Below are positions 1 through 5,744 of a stretch of DNA of 5,744 nt, piece by piece. Source of the stretch: an uncultured Subdoligranulum sp. (lineage in GTDB: Bacteria; Bacillota; Clostridia; Christensenellales; CAG-314). A program made the position numbers and the translations under genes. Below the pieces are notes generated by a model. The model was not told where the DNA came from. It was given only the letters and a program-made list of their open reading frames with translations, and did no database searches. Position 1 is the stretch's first letter. Each line of letters opens with the position of its first letter. The stretch covers positions 1 to 5,744 of the forward strand of contig URVX01000081.1 of NCBI GenBank assembly GCA_900551395.1. Direction: 5' to 3'.

Positions 1-4
1 TGTT

Positions 5-679
5 TTAAGCCAGACGATAGTCGTTGATTTCAAGCATAAACTCAAATCCCAGATATTCCGCAGCTTTCTTGCACATTTTCATGCGGTCGAGAAAAATTTC
101 AAAGTAGTCCATAGCCGTGCATATACCCGTGTCTATCTGGAACAGAAATTTTATCTGCTTGGCGTCGGTGTCAATGGATATGTCGCTCATGACAACCGCG
201 TAATTAACTCTGTCGTGTATGTCGTCCTTGTCCACCAGCCCGTCCTGACTTATTTTGAGCTTTCTTACCCGCGTGCGGTGAACGTCCGACTTGTCCGCAA
301 GAATCAACGCCGCAGACAGCTTGCTTGCCACCTGTCCCGTTTCTTCGTCGTGATTTCCTATCGCCTCCATTACGCGCGCGGCGTCGGCATAGCTCATGCC
401 CTTTTTTACCAGCAGAGTGTATGCCAGTATCGCTCCGCTGTGAGCGTGATCCTTTCGGTTTACGCAATTTCCCAAATCGTGCAAAAAACCGGCTATTTTG
501 CCTATTTCGATTTCCTTTTCGTCGCAGCCCACCGCGGCAAGAATCTTTTCCACCCTCTGGCAAACTATGGATACGTGTCTGAAGCTGTGTTCGGTGTAGC
601 CCATAGCGTCCAGCTGATTGTCCGCGCAGTGCAGCAAGGCTTTTATTTCTCTGTCTTTTTTCAACGTGCAAAGCTGCAT
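5..679 (-). CDS. HD-domain metal-dependent phosphohydrolase, 224 aa
   Basis: Likely a cytosolic, metal-dependent phosphohydrolase of the HD superfamily; the substrate is unknown. The metal-ligand pattern is visible in order: His35 in a EHSFRHV segment, the His67-Asp68 doublet in GFLHDLGN, His80 in DHAHSGA, His110-Asp111 in IGNHDEE, and Asp129 in LADKSDVHRTR. The H...HD...H...H...D arrangement resembles HD proteins that can hold two metals, but this is inferred from spacing only. The HD core spans roughly residues 25-140. The remaining 85 residues form a C-terminal part (about 155-220) that I do not recognise. No signal peptide or membrane segment is seen. The ATG is preceded by a GGGGA purine stretch (690-693 on the minus strand, 10 bases away), a moderate ribosome binding site. 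It lies downstream of valS on the same strand, but a terminator sits between them, so it is probably transcribed at least partly on its own. HD assignment is firm; function is open. Confidence 0.9.
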   Translation of the reverse strand: MQLCTLKKDREIKALLHCADNQLDAMGYTEHSFRHVSIVCQRVEKILAAVGCDEKEIEIGKIAGFLHDLGNCVNRKDHAHSGAILAYTLLVKKGMSYADAARVMEAIGNHDEETGQVASKLSAALILADKSDVHRTRVRKLKISQDGLVDKDDIHDRVNYAVVMSDISIDTDAKQIKFLFQIDTGICTAMDYFEIFLDRMKMCKKAAEYLGFEFMLEINDYRLA

Positions 680-762
680 AAAGCACTTTCCCCTTTTTTT
701 CCGTCAGGCGACATACGAAATTTTTTTTCGCATCAAAAAATCTTCGCCTTTTTAGAAGGATA

Positions 763-768
763 TGTCAA
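763..768 (-). promoter_or_regulatory. Possible -35 element for the HD-domain gene
   Basis: On the minus strand the hexamer TTGACA is a perfect match to the housekeeping -35 consensus and lies 84 bases upstream of the HD gene start, downstream of the valS terminator. The matching -10 is poor: GAAGAT at a 17-base spacing (740-745) or AAGATT at 18 (739-744), each only 3 of 6. Position makes sense for an independent promoter, but the weak -10 in an AT-rich spacer keeps this tentative. Confidence 0.35.
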
Positions 769-797
769 TTATGGAAAAAAAGTTACCTTTTTATACG

Positions 798-823
798 ACA
801 AAAGGGAGCCTTAAAGCTCCCTT
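798..823 (-). terminator. Hairpin terminator after valS
   Basis: Reading the minus strand, 12 bases past the valS stop codon, AAGGGAGC pairs with GCTCCCTT (816-823 with 802-809), an 8-bp stem with a 6-base loop TTTAAG, followed by a short T run (TTTTGT, partly within the stem). It is shaped like an intrinsic terminator, but the T tract is short. A second, A/T-rich hairpin, AAAAAG-GTAA-CTTTTT, follows at 777-792 and ends in further Ts, which could strengthen termination. Some read-through into the HD gene is possible. Confidence 0.7.
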
Positions 824-835
824 CAAACCGAATTA

Positions 836-3457
836 TCAATCTTTCAAATCCTCCAGACGGGCAAGCAGCTTGACCTTCAGCTCCTCGAATTCCGCGAGCT
901 TGCGCTTTTCCGCCTCGACAAGCTGCGCGGGCGCTTTTGCAAGAAAGCCCTGATTGGAAAGCTTTCCTTTCACTCGGCTTATCTCCGAATCGGCGTTTTC
1001 GATTTCCTTTTTCAGCCTCGAAAGCTCCTTTTCGGTGTCTACAAGGTCTCCCAGCGGCACACGCACCTCGCCCGCCGCGCAAATAGCGGAAACGGTTTTC
1101 TGAGACTCGTCGAAGGCGTCGACGAAATTCACGCTTTCGGCATTGGTGAGACGCTGGATGAAAAGTCCCGTAGTTTTCACCCCTTCGTCTGACGTTTTGA
1201 CAAACAGACGTATTTTTTTAGACGGAGAAACTCCCATCTCGGCGCGGAGGTTTCTCAGCTTTGCGACAAGCTCCTTGACCTTTTCCGTAAGCTCGGCTTC
1301 ACGTGGGAATTCCAGCGACTCTTTCCAAACGGGATAGCTTTCCAGCATAATCGTTTCGGAGTGAACGGGCATGCTCTTGTATATCTGTTCCGTAATAAAA
1401 GGCACGAAAGGATGCAGCAGCTTCAAAATCGCGTCGAGACAATAGTTCAGAACAGATGCCGCAGCTGTTTTTGCTTCCGCGTCGTCGCCGCTTAAGACGG
1501 GCTTGGTAAACTCGATGTACCAATCGCAGAACTCGCTCCACACAAAGTCGTAAATAATACCCGATGCAATTCCCAGCTCGTATTTGTCAAAATTCTCGTT
1601 GACTTCTTTTACAACGCGGTTGAGCCGCGTGAGTATCCATTTGTCGGCAAGAGACAGGGAGCACCGCGAAACGTCCCGAAGCTCCGTTCCTTCGATGTTC
1701 ATCAGCACGAAACGCGACGCGTTCCATATTTTGTTCATAAAGTTGCGCGTGCTCTTGACCTTGTCGTCGGAAAAACGAATATCTCCGCCGCTGGCAACGC
1801 CGTTGAGCAGCGAAAAGCGCAGCGTATCCGCGCCGTATGCGTCGATAAATTCCAGCGGGTCCACGCCGTTGCCAAGAGACTTGGACATTTTCCGTCCGTC
1901 CTTGTCGCGCACGATGCCGTGTATCAACACGTCCCTGAACGGCGGCATGTCCATGTGCTCCAGCGACGAAAAAATCATGCGCGCAACCCAGAAGAAAATA
2001 ATGTCGTAAGCCGTAACCAACACGTCTGTAGGAAAGAAAAACTTCAAATCCTCAGTCAAGTCCGGCCAGCCCAGCGTTGAGAAAGGCCACAACGCCGAAG
2101 AAAACCAGGTATCCAGGACGTCCTCCTCCTGACGCAGCTTTCTGCTGCCGCAGTGCGGACAAAATTCGGGCGCTTCCTCCTCGCAGATTGTCTCTTTGCA
2201 GTCGTCGCAATACCAAACCGGTATGCGGTGTCCCCACCAGAGCTGGCGCGAAATGCACCAATCCCTTATGTTTTCCATCCAGTTGAAATAAACCTTTTCA
2301 AAACGCGCGGGCACGAATTTAACCTCGCCCTCTCTCACGCTTTTGACCGCTCTTTCGGCAAGCGGCTTCATTTTCACAAACCACTGCTTGCTGACGACTG
2401 GCTCCACCGTCGTTTTGCAGCGGTAGCACTCTCCGACATTGTGCGCGTAGTCCTCGATTTTTACAAGCTGCCCCAGCTTGTCCATTTCGGCGACAACCTT
2501 TTTGCGGGCTTCCTCGCGGGAAAGTCCCTCGAACAAACTGCCCGCTCTCTCGTTCATGGTGCCGTCGTCGTTCATCACGCGCACAATCTCGAGGTTGTGC
2601 CTGAGCCCCACCTCGAAGTCGTTGGGGTCGTGGGCGGGAGTGATTTTCACAACGCCCGTGCCGAAATCCTTTTCGACATAGCTGTCGGCGACAATGGGAA
2701 TTGTGCGGTTGACAAACGGAACGGTAACGGTGTGCCCCACAAAATCGGCATAACGCTCGTCGTCGGGGTTGACGGCGACCGCCGTGTCTCCGAGCATGGT
2801 TTCGGGACGCGTAGTGGCAAAGGTAATGCTTCTGCCGTCGTCGGTGAAATATTTGAAATGCCACAAATGCGATTTATGCTCCGAGTAATCCACTTCGGCG
2901 TCCGAGAGCGCAGTGCCGCACTCGGGACACCAGTTTATTATCCTGTCGCCCTGATAAATCAAGCCCTTGTCGTAAAGTTTTTTGAAAACGTGACGCACGG
3001 CTTTGCTACGCTTTTCGTCAAGCGTAAACGCCTCGCGCGTCCAGTCGCAGCTGCTGCCCAGACGCTTCAATTGTTCGACTATGCGACCGCCGTATTTTTC
3101 CTTCCATGCCCAAGCCAGCTCCAGAAATTTTTCTCTGCCGACGTCATGCTTGTCCCTGCCCTCTTTTTTGAGCTGCTCCACTATTTTCAGCTCGGTGGCA
3201 ATGGACGCGTGGTCGGTGCCGGGCAGCCAAAGCGCGCAGTAGCCCTGCATTCGCTTGTAGCGAATCAGGCAATCCTGAACGGCATTGTCCAGCGCGTGCC
3301 CCATGTGCAGCTGACCGGTTATGTTGGGAGGGGGTATGACTATGGTAAAGGGCTTTTTGTTTTTGTCGATTTTCGGCGTGAAATACCCTTTTTCAAGCCA
3401 ATGCGCATATATGTCCGATTCGAATTTCTGCGGCTCGTAAACCTTTTCCATGTCCAT
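836..3457 (-). CDS. valS: Valyl-tRNA synthetase, full length, 873 aa
   Basis: Class I aminoacyl-tRNA synthetase that charges tRNA-Val with valine in the cytoplasm, with an editing domain that removes threonine. Visible motifs: the HIGH signature as HMGH (residues 51-54) after PPPNITGQL; TDHASIATE (81-89); CP1 editing-domain segments TTRPETMLGD (215-224) and GTGVVKITPAHDPNDF (266-281); RDWCISRQLWWGHRIPVW (398-415), typical of the Val/Ile/Leu group; and KMSKS (523-527) before LGNGVDP. Four CxxC pairs (177/180, 344/347, 417/420, 433/436) match the two zinc sites known in bacterial ValRS. An anticodon-binding helical domain follows (about 600-750), and the last 65 residues are a charged, heptad-like coiled-coil arm as expected for ValRS. 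Length is normal and no frameshift is seen. The first ATG is chosen because GGAG (3469-3472) lies 11 bases upstream; Met3 would be too far. The gene has its own promoter and terminator. Confidence 0.99.
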   Translation of the reverse strand: MDMEKVYEPQKFESDIYAHWLEKGYFTPKIDKNKKPFTIVIPPPNITGQLHMGHALDNAVQDCLIRYKRMQGYCALWLPGTDHASIATELKIVEQLKKEGRDKHDVGREKFLELAWAWKEKYGGRIVEQLKRLGSSCDWTREAFTLDEKRSKAVRHVFKKLYDKGLIYQGDRIINWCPECGTALSDAEVDYSEHKSHLWHFKYFTDDGRSITFATTRPETMLGDTAVAVNPDDERYADFVGHTVTVPFVNRTIPIVADSYVEKDFGTGVVKITPAHDPNDFEVGLRHNLEIVRVMNDDGTMNERAGSLFEGLSREEARKKVVAEMDKLGQLVKIEDYAHNVGECYRCKTTVEPVVSKQWFVKMKPLAERAVKSVREGEVKFVPARFEKVYFNWMENIRDWCISRQLWWGHRIPVWYCDDCKETICEEEAPEFCPHCGSRKLRQEEDVLDTWFSSALWPFSTLGWPDLTEDLKFFFPTDVLVTAYDIIFFWVARMIFSSLEHMDMPPFRDVLIHGIVRDKDGRKMSKSLGNGVDPLEFIDAYGADTLRFSLLNGVASGGDIRFSDDKVKSTRNFMNKIWNASRFVLMNIEGTELRDVSRCSLSLADKWILTRLNRVVKEVNENFDKYELGIASGIIYDFVWSEFCDWYIEFTKPVLSGDDAEAKTAAASVLNYCLDAILKLLHPFVPFITEQIYKSMPVHSETIMLESYPVWKESLEFPREAELTEKVKELVAKLRNLRAEMGVSPSKKIRLFVKTSDEGVKTTGLFIQRLTNAESVNFVDAFDESQKTVSAICAAGEVRVPLGDLVDTEKELSRLKKEIENADSEISRVKGKLSNQGFLAKAPAQLVEAEKRKLAEFEELKVKLLARLEDLKD

Positions 3458-3484
3458 ACAATCTTTGTCTCCGTATTGAAAAGG

Positions 3485-3493
3485 ATTATACCA
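3485..3493 (-). promoter_or_regulatory. Extended -10 promoter of valS
   Basis: On the minus strand TGG is followed at once by TATAAT (3485-3490), a perfect -10 with the TGn extension. No good -35 is found at 16-18 bases, which is common for extended -10 promoters. The predicted start of transcription, near 3478, leaves a leader of only about 21 bases that contains the GGAG ribosome binding site. Confidence 0.7.
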
Positions 3494-3518
3494 TATTCCG
3501 GCGGCGTTTTGCTACCGA

Positions 3519-3548
3519 TTCACAGTAATTTTTCTTAGAGAATAAAAT
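3519..3548 (+). promoter_or_regulatory. Promoter of the ABC importer operon
   Basis: TTCACA (3519-3524, 5 of 6 to TTGACA) and TAAAAT (3543-3548, 5 of 6 to TATAAT) are separated by 18 bases. Transcription would begin near 3555, about 30 bases before the first gene. The site is back to back with the valS promoter and does not overlap its -10. A small TTCT-TAG-AGAA inverted repeat (3532-3542) lies in the spacer just before the -10; it is too short to call an operator. Confidence 0.6.
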
Positions 3549-3573
3549 GTTATTGCCTAAAAATTAAAATTTC

Positions 3574-3579
3574 AGGAGG
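3574..3579 (+). promoter_or_regulatory. Strong Shine-Dalgarno AGGAGG of the lipoprotein gene
   Basis: A perfect AGGAGG followed by T, 5 bases before the ATG at 3585. It fixes the start of the substrate-binding protein gene and predicts high translation, as usual for the binding protein of an importer, which is made in excess over the other subunits. Confidence 0.9.
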
Positions 3580-3584
3580 TTTTA

Positions 3585-4571
3585 ATGAAAAAAATTTTTC
3601 TCGTGGTTCTGGCGTTGATTCTCGTCGCGCTGCCGCTTTCCGCTTGCAAGCCCGACGACGACAACAAGATAACCATAAACGAAGTCACTCACTCTATTTT
3701 TTACGCTCCGCAATACCTCGCAATGGCACTGGGTTATTTCGAGGACGCGGGTTATGAAATAGAGCTGATAAACGGTCAAGGCTCCGACCTTAGCATGACT
3801 GCTGTCGTCACGGGCGCGGCGGACATAGCGCTACTGGGACCGGAAACCGTTTTGTATGTTTATCAGCAGGGACGGCAGGACTATCCCGTCGTGTTCGGTC
3901 AGCTGACCAAGCGCGACGGCAGCTTTCTCGTCGGCAGGGAATTCGAGCCCAATTTCGACTGGACAAATCTCGCGGGCAAGGAAATCATAATGGGCAGGCG
4001 CGGCGGTATGCCCGCGATGACGCTTCAGTACGTTCTCAATCAGCACGGCTACAGGGACGGCGAAAACATAACCATGAACTATGACGTGCCTTTCGCGCTG
4101 ACAGGTCCCTCCTTTGTCAGCGGCACGGGCGACTACGTCGCGCTGTTCGAGCCTACAGCGTCCGAGCTGGAAAAGGAAGGCAACGGCTTCATCGTCGAAT
4201 CTATCGGCACCGAAAGCGGCGAGGTCCCCTACACATGCTTCGTTGCCACTCAGGAATATATAAGCAAAAACACCAAAAAGCTCGAAACATTCCTCGACTG
4301 CATTTATCGCGCCACTCAATACCTTTTGAGCCACGACAACAACACGGTTGCAGAGCTGCTCCTGCCCTACTTCGAAGGCTCCGACAAGGCGACAATCGCA
4401 TCCGCTCTCGGCAACTACAGGGCAAACGACACGTGGATGGCGCATCCTTCCATGACTGAGGACAGCTTCAACCGCATGCAGGACATCATGCAGAACGCCG
4501 GAGAGCTGACCGCCAGAATAGAGTTTTCCAAGGTTATCGACAACAGCATTGCGGACAAAATCGGCAAGTAA
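3585..4571 (+). CDS. ABC importer substrate-binding lipoprotein, SsuA/ThiY (NMT1-like) type, 328 aa
   Basis: Extracytoplasmic binding protein that should capture a small nutrient and deliver it to the permease encoded downstream. Residues 1-21 are a lipoprotein signal: MKK, a hydrophobic core, then lipobox LSAC with Cys21 as the lipidation site, giving membrane anchoring on the outer face of a Gram-positive cell. The mature part opens with a family hallmark, FYAPQYLAMALGYFEDAGYE (39-58), then a glycine/serine segment GQGSDLS (64-70) and GAADIALLGPE (77-87), as in the NMT1/THI5, SsuA and TauA-like fold. LAGKEIIMGRRGGMPA (129-144) is the expected hinge and second-lobe start, and ALFEPTASELEKEG (187-199) matches the segment where related proteins read a second ligand-facing loop. 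Length is normal. It is the first gene of the operon. Ligand cannot be assigned: aliphatic sulfonate, taurine, nitrate, pyrimidine precursor of thiamine and riboflavin importers all use this fold. Confidence 0.93.
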   Translation: MKKIFLVVLALILVALPLSACKPDDDNKITINEVTHSIFYAPQYLAMALGYFEDAGYEIELINGQGSDLSMTAVVTGAADIALLGPETVLYVYQQGRQDYPVVFGQLTKRDGSFLVGREFEPNFDWTNLAGKEIIMGRRGGMPAMTLQYVLNQHGYRDGENITMNYDVPFALTGPSFVSGTGDYVALFEPTASELEKEGNGFIVESIGTESGEVPYTCFVATQEYISKNTKKLETFLDCIYRATQYLLSHDNNTVAELLLPYFEGSDKATIASALGNYRANDTWMAHPSMTEDSFNRMQDIMQNAGELTARIEFSKVIDNSIADKIGK

Positions 4572-4647
4572 CCCTGCATGCAGGTGCACACTCCGGAGCA
4601 AAAAACAAATATAATGTTATGTGGACTTTTTGCGGAGGTAGAGCAAC
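4572..4647 (+). promoter_or_regulatory. Intercistronic gap with palindromes, possible internal promoter and RBS-adjacent hairpin
   Basis: This 76-base gap holds several elements. CCTGCATGCAGG (4573-4584) is a perfect 12-bp palindrome starting 2 bases after the stop codon. CTCCGGAG (4591-4598) is a perfect 8-bp palindrome. GCAAAAA (4598-4604) can pair with TTTTTGC (4627-4633), closing a 22-base loop directly before the ATPase ribosome binding site GGAGGT (4634-4639). CTCCG (4591-4595) could instead pair with CGGAG (4633-4637), covering that site. TATAAT (4610-4615) is a perfect -10, but the best -35 match is TGCACA at a long 19-base spacing (4 of 6). A regulatory or mRNA-processing role is inferred, not shown. 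Confidence 0.4.
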
Positions 4648-5433
4648 TTGAGCGCAACGCTTTCACTGAAAAACATTTCAATGACCTACTACACGAAAAC
4701 CGATGAGACCAAAGCTATCGACAATCTGTCCTTCGATGTAGACAAGGGCGAATTCGTCGCTATCGTAGGTCCGAGCGGCTGCGGCAAAACCACTATCCTG
4801 TCCATAATAGCCGGCATTTTAAAGCCAACCTCCGGAGAGGTGCTGTTAAACGGAAGCAAGGTTGAAAAAGTAAACAACGAGGTCGGTTATATGCTGCAGC
4901 ACGACCATCTTTTCGAGTGGAGGACAATATATAAAAATATTATACTCGGGCTGGAAATTCAAAAGAAATCCAGCCCCGAAGCTCTGGCTCATATCGAAAA
5001 TCTGTTGGAAAAATACAATCTAAAGGACTTCAAAAAGTATTATCCCAGCCAGCTTTCCGGCGGTATGAGACAGAGAGTGGCACTTATCAGGACACTCGCG
5101 CTTGACCCGGACGTTCTTTTGCTTGACGAACCATTTTCGGCGCTTGATTTTCAGACGCGGCTTCAGGTGTGCGACGATGTCTACGAAATCATCAAAAAGG
5201 AAGAAAAAACCGCACTGCTTGTAACGCACGACATTTCCGAAGCCATAAGCATGGCGGACAAAATAATCGTACTGACGAACAGACCTGCCTCGGTAAAACG
5301 AGTTCACTTTACTCATTTGGAGCATATTTCAACGCCGCTCAAACGACGTGAAGACAGCACGTTTTCCGTGCAATTCGAACAAATTTGGCAGGAATTAAAC
5401 AATTATGAAACAAAATCGGCAGCTATCGATTGA
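4648..5433 (+). CDS. ABC importer ATPase, SsuB/TauB/NrtD type, 261 aa, TTG start
   Basis: Cytoplasmic ATP-binding subunit that powers uptake through the permease encoded next. All ABC ATPase motifs are intact: Walker A GPSGCGKTT (41-49), Q-loop Gln84 in YMLQHDHLFEW, signature LSGGMRQR (136-143), Walker B VLLLDEP (156-162) with catalytic Glu161, D-loop SALD (164-167), and switch His194 in LVTHDISEA. The DHLFEWRT wording after the Q-loop and a short C-terminal tail without a regulatory domain fit the nitrate/sulfonate/taurine ATPase family (COG1116), which pairs with NMT1-like binding proteins. The start is TTG, supported by GGAGGT at 4634-4639 with an 8-base spacer. The first in-frame ATG (Met12) would remove the beginning of the first beta strand and has no ribosome binding site. 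It follows the lipoprotein gene by 76 bases and overlaps the permease gene by 29. Confidence 0.96.
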   Translation: MSATLSLKNISMTYYTKTDETKAIDNLSFDVDKGEFVAIVGPSGCGKTTILSIIAGILKPTSGEVLLNGSKVEKVNNEVGYMLQHDHLFEWRTIYKNIILGLEIQKKSSPEALAHIENLLEKYNLKDFKKYYPSQLSGGMRQRVALIRTLALDPDVLLLDEPFSALDFQTRLQVCDDVYEIIKKEEKTALLVTHDISEAISMADKIIVLTNRPASVKRVHFTHLEHISTPLKRREDSTFSVQFEQIWQELNNYETKSAAID

Positions 5434-5744
5434 ACACAAAAGGTTTTTGAAAAAAACCAGACTTCGCAAGGTTTTGATACTTGCTTGCCAGATAGGATTT
5501 CTTGTTCTGTTTTTGCTGCTGTGGGAGCTGGCCGCCAGATACAACTGGATAGACGCCTTTATCTTCAGCTCGCCTTCCCGGATATGGAAGCAGCTGGGAC
5601 TGCTGTCGCAGTCAGGCGATTTGTGGAAGCATATTTACGTTTCCACCAAAGAAACGGTGCTCGGTTTTCTTATCGCCACCGTTCTCGGCACTCTGGTAGC
5701 CGTCGTCCTGTGGTGGTCAAAAGCTCTTCAAGACATCTTCGAGC
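5405..5744 (+). CDS. ABC importer permease, SsuC/TauC type, N-terminal 113 residues (cut by window end)
   Basis: Membrane subunit of the importer; only the start is present and the reading frame stays open to the window edge. The protein begins MKQNRQLSIEHKRF, a basic cytoplasmic tail, followed by a hydrophobic helix at about 23-42 (ILACQIGFLVLFLLLWELAA). Next comes the FIFSSPSRIWKQL segment (52-64), which is characteristic of SsuC/TauC/NrtB-like permeases, then SGDLWKHIYVSTKETVLGF (70-88), and a second membrane helix around 85-104. The coupling EAA loop that would confirm the family lies beyond the edge. The ATG is the first start after an in-frame TAA at 5396-5398. A modest ribosome binding site, AGGA (5390-5393), lies 11 bases upstream. 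The start sits inside the ATPase gene, 29 bases before its end, so translation is probably coupled. Confidence 0.9.
   Translation, partial: MKQNRQLSIEHKRFLKKTRLRKVLILACQIGFLVLFLLLWELAARYNWIDAFIFSSPSRIWKQLGLLSQSGDLWKHIYVSTKETVLGFLIATVLGTLVAVVLWWSKALQDIFE

Noticed and set aside
716..730. CGAAA/TTTCG inverted repeat around a T run in the spacer before the HD gene
   Set aside because: Only 5 bp, mostly A/T, in a low-complexity stretch; expected by chance.
215..814. A 199-codon open frame on the plus strand, opposite the HD gene and spacer
   Set aside because: It is antisense to a gene with clear HD motifs, lacks a recognisable domain, and runs through the valS terminator.
2153..3538. A 461-codon open frame on the plus strand, opposite valS
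   Set aside because: It lies wholly antisense to the unmistakable valS gene and its promoter, its translation shows no recognisable domain, and it has no good ribosome binding site. Long antisense frames are common opposite genes with this codon use.
3458..3584. Thiamine or FMN riboswitch before the importer operon
   Set aside because: The predicted leader is about 30 bases, and the conserved cores of these riboswitches are not seen on the plus strand.
4573..4584. The CCTGCATGCAGG palindrome as a terminator after the lipoprotein gene
   Set aside because: As RNA it could form only a 4-bp stem with a 4-base loop and no T tract follows, so it does not look like an intrinsic terminator.
3831..4601. 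A 256-codon open frame on the minus strand, opposite the lipoprotein gene
   Set aside because: The plus-strand gene has a perfect ribosome binding site, lipobox and family motifs; the opposite frame has none and is a shadow of its codon pattern.

Overview
The window looks like a chromosomal segment from an anaerobic Gram-positive bacterium of the Clostridia type. The evidence is a strong AGGAGG ribosome binding site, a lipobox-type substrate-binding lipoprotein, a TTG start with a good Shine-Dalgarno, intermediate base composition, and a valyl-tRNA synthetase with Clostridia-like wording around the TDHASIATE segment. The lineage is inferred from style and remembered family features, not from a database search.

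Layout. Bases 5-679 (minus) encode a 224-residue HD-domain metal-dependent phosphohydrolase. Bases 680-835 are a short AT-rich spacer with a hairpin terminator for the gene upstream and a perfect TTGACA that may belong to a promoter for the HD gene. Bases 836-3457 (minus) encode full-length valyl-tRNA synthetase (valS, 873 residues). Bases 3458-3584 are a compact divergent promoter region: an extended -10 promoter reads left into valS and a TTCACA/TAAAAT promoter reads right into a transporter operon.

The transporter operon (plus strand) has three genes in order. A lipoprotein substrate-binding protein of the SsuA/ThiY/NMT1-like type is at 3585-4571. An ATPase of the SsuB/TauB/NrtD type is at 4648-5433 and starts with TTG. 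The permease starts at 5405, overlaps the ATPase gene by 29 bases and runs off the right edge. Together they make a complete-looking ABC importer for a small organic or anionic nutrient. The substrate (sulfonate, thiamine precursor, riboflavin, nitrate or other) cannot be read from this window.

I see no mobile element, CRISPR array, tRNA, rRNA or recognisable riboswitch, and no convincing new biological system. The points most worth a second look are the apparent lack of room for a T-box leader in front of valS, the palindrome-rich gap between the first two transporter genes (which contains a perfect TATAAT and may fold next to the ATPase ribosome binding site), and the undefined roles of the HD protein and the importer.
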